NCBI RefSeq assembly: GCF_000524195.1
Contig: NW_020170515.1
Span: 189,618 to 212,470 of the forward strand
DNA: 22,853 nt
Direction of reading: 5' to 3'
DNA from: Echinococcus granulosus
Taxonomy: Eukaryota; Platyhelminthes; Cestoda; Cyclophyllidea; Taeniidae
In this document: positions 19,124 through 22,853 of the stretch, in pieces
How the letters are laid out: each line of letters begins with the position of its first letter
Position numbering within the stretch: the first letter of the stretch is position 1
The notes under the pieces: generated by a model
The model's database searches: none
The model's input: only the letters and a program-made list of their open reading frames with translations
Told to the model about the DNA's origin: nothing
Made by a program: the position numbers and the translations under genes

Positions 19124-19830
19124 AAGCTGGAGTTTTGAGAGCCATTTACAAATTGTTGCATCAGACCTAATAGTAGTATGGAAAAGGCACTCTCTATATG
19201 CCGTTTGCCTTCCACAGGAAGGTTTACCTATACAGTATTCCACTTCGCTGCACCTTGCTTAAATATTTCTACATTTTCGTTACATACGTTAGATGTTTTA
19301 TCCCCTCTTCTTTTGCCTAGTGGCTACCATCTTTCATATTTTTACCGTGGTGCTAAAGAACAATTGTGGTTGAGGGCTGCGCACTGGATACGAGACGATT
19401 CAACTCAAAAAAGCGCAAAAAACTTGGTCTTGAGAAACGCGTGGAACCAGAATGAGGTAGGGTAGAATGGCATGAGAGGAGATGTAATGTGAAATGGGGC
19501 GGGGTGGAGAGGGATTACCTTGTTCCCATTCTCTTTATCTTTCTCCTTCTCTCTTCCTCACTAGTTCTTTGCTGCCATTCCTCCAAGTCCAAAGCAATGT
19601 TTACTTTCTTTGGCGTTGGTGGTTGCCATTCATCTGTGCAAACGCCGCTAAGGAAGTAGGTTGCAAATGCGTGACAGAAACGGATGAGACTAGAGGCAGG
19701 TTTATCCCCGATATTAAAGGGGAGGACAGGACGGGACGGAAAGCCGAAGCGTTGATTATTTGAAGTAACTTAGCGTTTTCAAAAGCATTGCTCGCTTGTC
19801 CACTTGCAATTGTGGAGGTACAACAGGTAC

Positions 19831-19984
19831 CCACAGGCTGAACCATGCGCTTGTCAAGGAGGTAGGTTTTATCGTTGTTCGGAATCATGGTAGGGATGTA
19901 AAAGACCTCCGAGCCATCGCACCACACTGCAAAAGCCTCAAAGTTGTACAGGGATTGAAGAGGCAGTGGCCTTAGAGAGATCAT
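19831..19984 (-). CDS. Candidate minus-strand exon in tandem unit, unknown product
   Basis: A minus-strand frame of 127 codons (19601-19984) has a convincing central part: RPLPLQSLYNFEAFAVWCDG, then SEVFYIPTMIPNNDKTYLLD, then KRMVQPVG. Third codon positions are mostly C or G, unlike the AT-rich surroundings. An acceptor-like TGATCTCTCTAAG precedes it (exon would start at 19970), and GG|GTACCT could be a weak donor at its end. I do not recognise the family. If real, it would lie upstream of the 18793-19014 candidate in the same minus-strand gene. Copy 2 has the same frame at 21594-21977. Confidence 0.3.
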
Positions 19985-20239
19985 TACACAGGCTTTTTAA
20001 GTGCAAACAGCAGAGTCTTATTTGGTTGTTCAATTCAAAACACGTAATGTCGGATGTCTTGTCGTTCGTTTCACAGTCCGCTCGTTTGTTTTGCCACATT
20101 GAAAAGGAGGGAGGGCAGAAGTAGTAGGGCGGCAGTAGCTTGTGCACTTGTGCTATCTTGGCGATGACTTACATGTCAACTGGGAAAAGAACCTTTCAAA
20201 CCTTTGAGGCTGATTTCGCAGTTAGAATAGGATAATAGG

Positions 20240-20476
20240 ATGGATTTCCCATTCCATGTTCATACAGGATACCGAGATGACGTGAGGAAGTGCAGGCTTC
20301 CAAATCACCCAACCAACGTGTGCTGTGTGTGTCAAGGCCAGCGTGTTAGCTATCGTCGAAGTATTCAGGCACTGGAGTTAGAACTTTTCGCTGTCGTGAT
20401 TTCACATATGATTCGAACGATGCCAAGGGGGGAGGAAAACGAGGGGCTATCTCCATTCGCCGCTTATAATAAATGA
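20240..20476 (+). CDS. Open frame in tandem unit ending at an AATAAA signal; unknown
   Basis: Seventy-eight codons; the part after an acceptor-like CATGTTCATACAG reads GYRDDVRKCRLPNHPTNVCC, then VCQGQRVSYRRSIQALELEL and FAVVISHMIRTMP. An AATAAA overlaps its stop. It could be a terminal exon. The segment IQALELELFAVVISHMIRTM faintly resembles the late GAP helix of RASA1 (LAALHEICVAHSDELRTL), but the splice phase does not fit exon 11. Most likely non-coding or an unrelated exon. Repeated at 22233-22469. Confidence 0.15.
   Translation: MDFPFHVHTGYRDDVRKCRLPNHPTNVCCVCQGQRVSYRRSIQALELELFAVVISHMIRTMPRGEENEGLSPFAAYNK
20468..20473 (+). promoter_or_regulatory. AATAAA polyadenylation hexamer (copy 1)
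   Basis: Perfect AATAAA inside TTATAATAAATGATC, followed within 30 bases by T-rich sequence (CGTCTTTATGTTGCCTTTC). It is the first perfect hexamer on the plus strand after the RasGAP exons, so it could end a transcript that runs into the tandem unit. The same site occurs at 22461-22466. Confidence 0.3.
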
Positions 20477-20860
20477 TCTACCGTCTTTATGTTGCCTTTC
20501 AGGCCCCCCACGTGATGTAGAAGGGCAACATTCAAATTGAGGAAGCCTTTCATACCTAACGTAGTAGATTTAAATTGTACAACCATTTGTCATCAAGGCG
20601 GCGCCAGTGCCATTAGTCCTTCATCATGTGTGGCATTCACGACGTCTCGAGCGTAAGATCAGGTGATGCATTTGTCTGCGGCAAATCTGTCCGCTCCATT
20701 TAGCTCCCATTGTAGTTAGGTGGTAGGGCTATGGTGTTAGAGGAGTGTTTTACTTGTTTCCTAAAGAAGTTGTTAGGAAAATGAAGAGAAAAGTACGTCT
20801 GTCTTGAATAGAAGCGCTTAATGACGGTGCCATTAAATTACAATCATGTTCCTGTTGTGG

Positions 20861-22853
20861 AATTAAAGGCTTTAATCCGCCTTGCTCACGCAGTTTTCGG
20901 TTTTGTGACCCATAGAACGACACGCTTAGCTGTAAAGCTTTTCCTTTTTTACCTGTTTCGTCCTCGTACAAACGTATACCGTTAAAATCGTTTGGGTGGG
21001 GTTTAAAAGTAACTGGAGGCCTAGTATCTTAGCTTGGCCGCCATCTCCACCACTCCTCGTCCATTGATAAGATGAGTGTCAACAGATTCAACTTTTGGTT
21101 CTGCCCCCTATCTGACAAGCTGGAGTTTTGAGAGCCATTTACAAATTGTTGCATCAGACCTAATAGTAGTATGGAAAAGGCACTCTCTATATGCCGTTTG
21201 CCTTCCACAGGAAGGTTTACCTATACAGTATTCCACTTCGCTGCACCTTGCTTAAATATTTCTACATTTTCGTTACATACGTTAGATGTTTTATCCCCTC
21301 TTCTTTTGCCTAGTGGCTACCATCTTTCATATTTTTACCGTGGTGCTAAAGAACAATTGTGGTTGAGGGCTGCGCACTGGATACGAGACGATTCAACTCA
21401 AAAAAGCGCAAAAAACTTGGTCTTGAGAAACGCGTGGAACCAGAATGAGGTAGGGTAGAATGGCATGAGAGGAGATGTAATGTGAAATGGGGCGGGGTGG
21501 AGAGGGATTACCTTGTTCCCATTCTCTTTATCTTTCTCCTTCTCTCTTCCTCACTAGTTCTTTGCTGCCATTCCTCCAAGTCCAAAGCAATGTTTACTTT
21601 CTTTGGCGTTGGTGGTTGCCATTCATCTGTGCAAACGCCGCTAAGGAAGTAGGTTGCAAATGCGTGACAGAAACGGATGAGACTAGAGGCAGGTTTATCC
21701 CCGATATTAAAGGGGAGGACAGGACGGGACGGAAAGCCGAAGCGTTGATTATTTGAAGTAACTTAGCGTTTTCAAAAGCATTGCTCGCTTGTCCACTTGC
21801 AATTGTGGAGGTACAACAGGTACCCACAGGCTGAACCATGCGCTTGTCAAGGAGGTAGGTTTTATCGTTGTTCGGAATCATGGTAGGGATGTAAAAGACC
21901 TCCGAGCCATCGCACCACACTGCAAAAGCCTCAAAGTTGTACAGGGATTGAAGAGGCAGTGGCCTTAGAGAGATCATTACACAGGCTTTTTAAGTGCAAA
22001 CAGCAGAGTCTTATTTGGTTGTTCAATTCAAAACACGTAATGTCGGATGTCTTGTCGTTCGTTTCACAGTCCGCTCGTTTGTTTTGCCACATTGAAAAGG
22101 AGGGAGGGCAGAAGTAGTAGGGCGGCAGTAGCTTGTGCACTTGTGCTATCTTGGCGATGACTTACATGTCAACTGGGAAAAGAACCTTTCAAACCTTTGA
22201 GGCTGATTTCGCAGTTAGAATAGGATAATAGGATGGATTTCCCATTCCATGTTCATACAGGATACCGAGATGACGTGAGGAAGTGCAGGCTTCCAAATCA
22301 CCCAACCAACGTGTGCTGTGTGTGTCAAGGCCAGCGTGTTAGCTATCGTCGAAGTATTCAGGCACTGGAGTTAGAACTTTTCGCTGTCGTGATTTCACAT
22401 ATGATTCGAACGATGCCAAGGGGGGAGGAAAACGAGGGGCTATCTCCATTCGCCGCTTATAATAAATGATCTACCGTCTTTATGTTGCCTTTCAGGCCCC
22501 CCACGTGATGTAGAAGGGCAACATTCAAATTGAGGAAGCCTTTCATACCTAACGTAGTAGATTTAAATTGTACAACCATTTGTCATCAAGGCGGCGCCAG
22601 TGCCATTAGTCCTTCATCATGTGTGGCATTCACGACGTCTCGAGCGTAAGATCAGGTGATGCATTTGTCTGCGGCAAATCTGTCCGCTCCATTTAGCTCC
22701 CATTGTAGTTAGGTGGTAGGGCTATGGTGTTAGAGGAGTGTTTTACTTGTTTCCTAAAGAAGTTGTTAGGAAAATGAAGAGAAAAGTACGTCTGTCTTGA
22801 ATAGAAGCGCTTAATGACGGTGCCATTAAATTACAATCATGTTCCTGTTGTGG
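20861..22853. repeat. Tandem duplication, copy 2, ending exactly at the window edge
   Basis: Direct continuation of copy 1 with the same start (AATTAAAGGCTTTAATCC) and the same last bases (GTTCCTGTTGTGG) as 20843-20860. The unit is complete to the base, and there the window stops. It contains the second copies of the minus-strand candidate frame (21594-21977), the open frame at 22233-22469 and the AATAAA at 22461-22466. What follows in the genome cannot be known from here. Confidence 0.95.

Larger units (their letters stand above)
18868..20860. repeat. Tandem duplication, copy 1 (1993-base unit)
   Basis: The unit starts AATTAAAGGCTTTAATCC and ends GTTCCTGTTGTGG. It is followed at once by a second copy in the same direction, offset 1993 bases. 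I found no difference in the lines I compared, and all longer open frames in the two copies are identical in length and translation. The left flank (18867 and before) is unrelated to the end of the unit, so copy 1 carries the native left junction. Confidence 0.95.

Noticed and set aside
19178..19763. Plus-strand frames MEKALSICRL... and MGRGGEGLPC... in the tandem unit (also in copy 2)
   Set aside because: Their presence in both copies only reflects the duplication. No domain, and they overlap better minus-strand candidates.
1..22853. CRISPR array, bacterial operon, rRNA or clear tRNA genes
   Set aside because: No spaced short repeats, no tight gene spacing, and no cloverleaf or rRNA-like segment noticed; by eye a tRNA could still be missed.

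Overview
The window is eukaryotic nuclear DNA from an invertebrate animal. It holds a long multi-exon gene with canonical GT-AG introns and no bacterial-style operon. Introns fall into two sizes: tiny (39 to 105 bases) and long (0.75 to 3.5 kb). The protein carries Gly/Ser/Asn/Gln-rich inserts. With a base composition a little below half GC, this fits a parasitic flatworm (cestode or trematode), but that assignment is tentative because nothing in the window diagnoses the species.

Layout. Positions 1-2330 are non-coding as far as I can see, starting with an (AT)n run. From 2331 to 18544 the plus strand carries eleven exons with compatible splice phases. Joined, they read as the C-terminal two thirds of a RASA1 (p120 RasGAP)-type protein: a PH domain (exons 1-3), a C2 domain (exons 3-6), the C2-GAP linker (end of exon 6, start of exon 7) and the RasGAP catalytic domain (exons 7-11). 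The arginine finger (exon 8) and the FLR motif (exon 10) are both present. The SH2-SH3-SH2 part expected for RASA1 is not in the window and should lie to the left. A short twelfth exon ending in a stop (18650-18673) is possible. If it is used, the GAP domain lacks its last helices.

The right end (18868-22853) is a direct tandem duplication of a 1993-base unit. I saw no mismatch between the copies, and the second copy ends exactly at the last base of the window. The sequence therefore looks like a whole contig that stops at a repeat, and the true copy number is unknown. Possible minus-strand coding pieces lie in and beside the unit. I do not recognise their product, and they would be convergent with the RasGAP gene.

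The most interesting points are: large low-complexity insertions inside all three folded domains of the RasGAP; a reading-frame break in exon 6 that is either a 32-base intron or a one-base error or mutation; an unusual FLR-region sequence; and the tandem unit at the contig edge, which begins at a short palindrome and carries an exon-like piece whose start resembles the end of exon 11.
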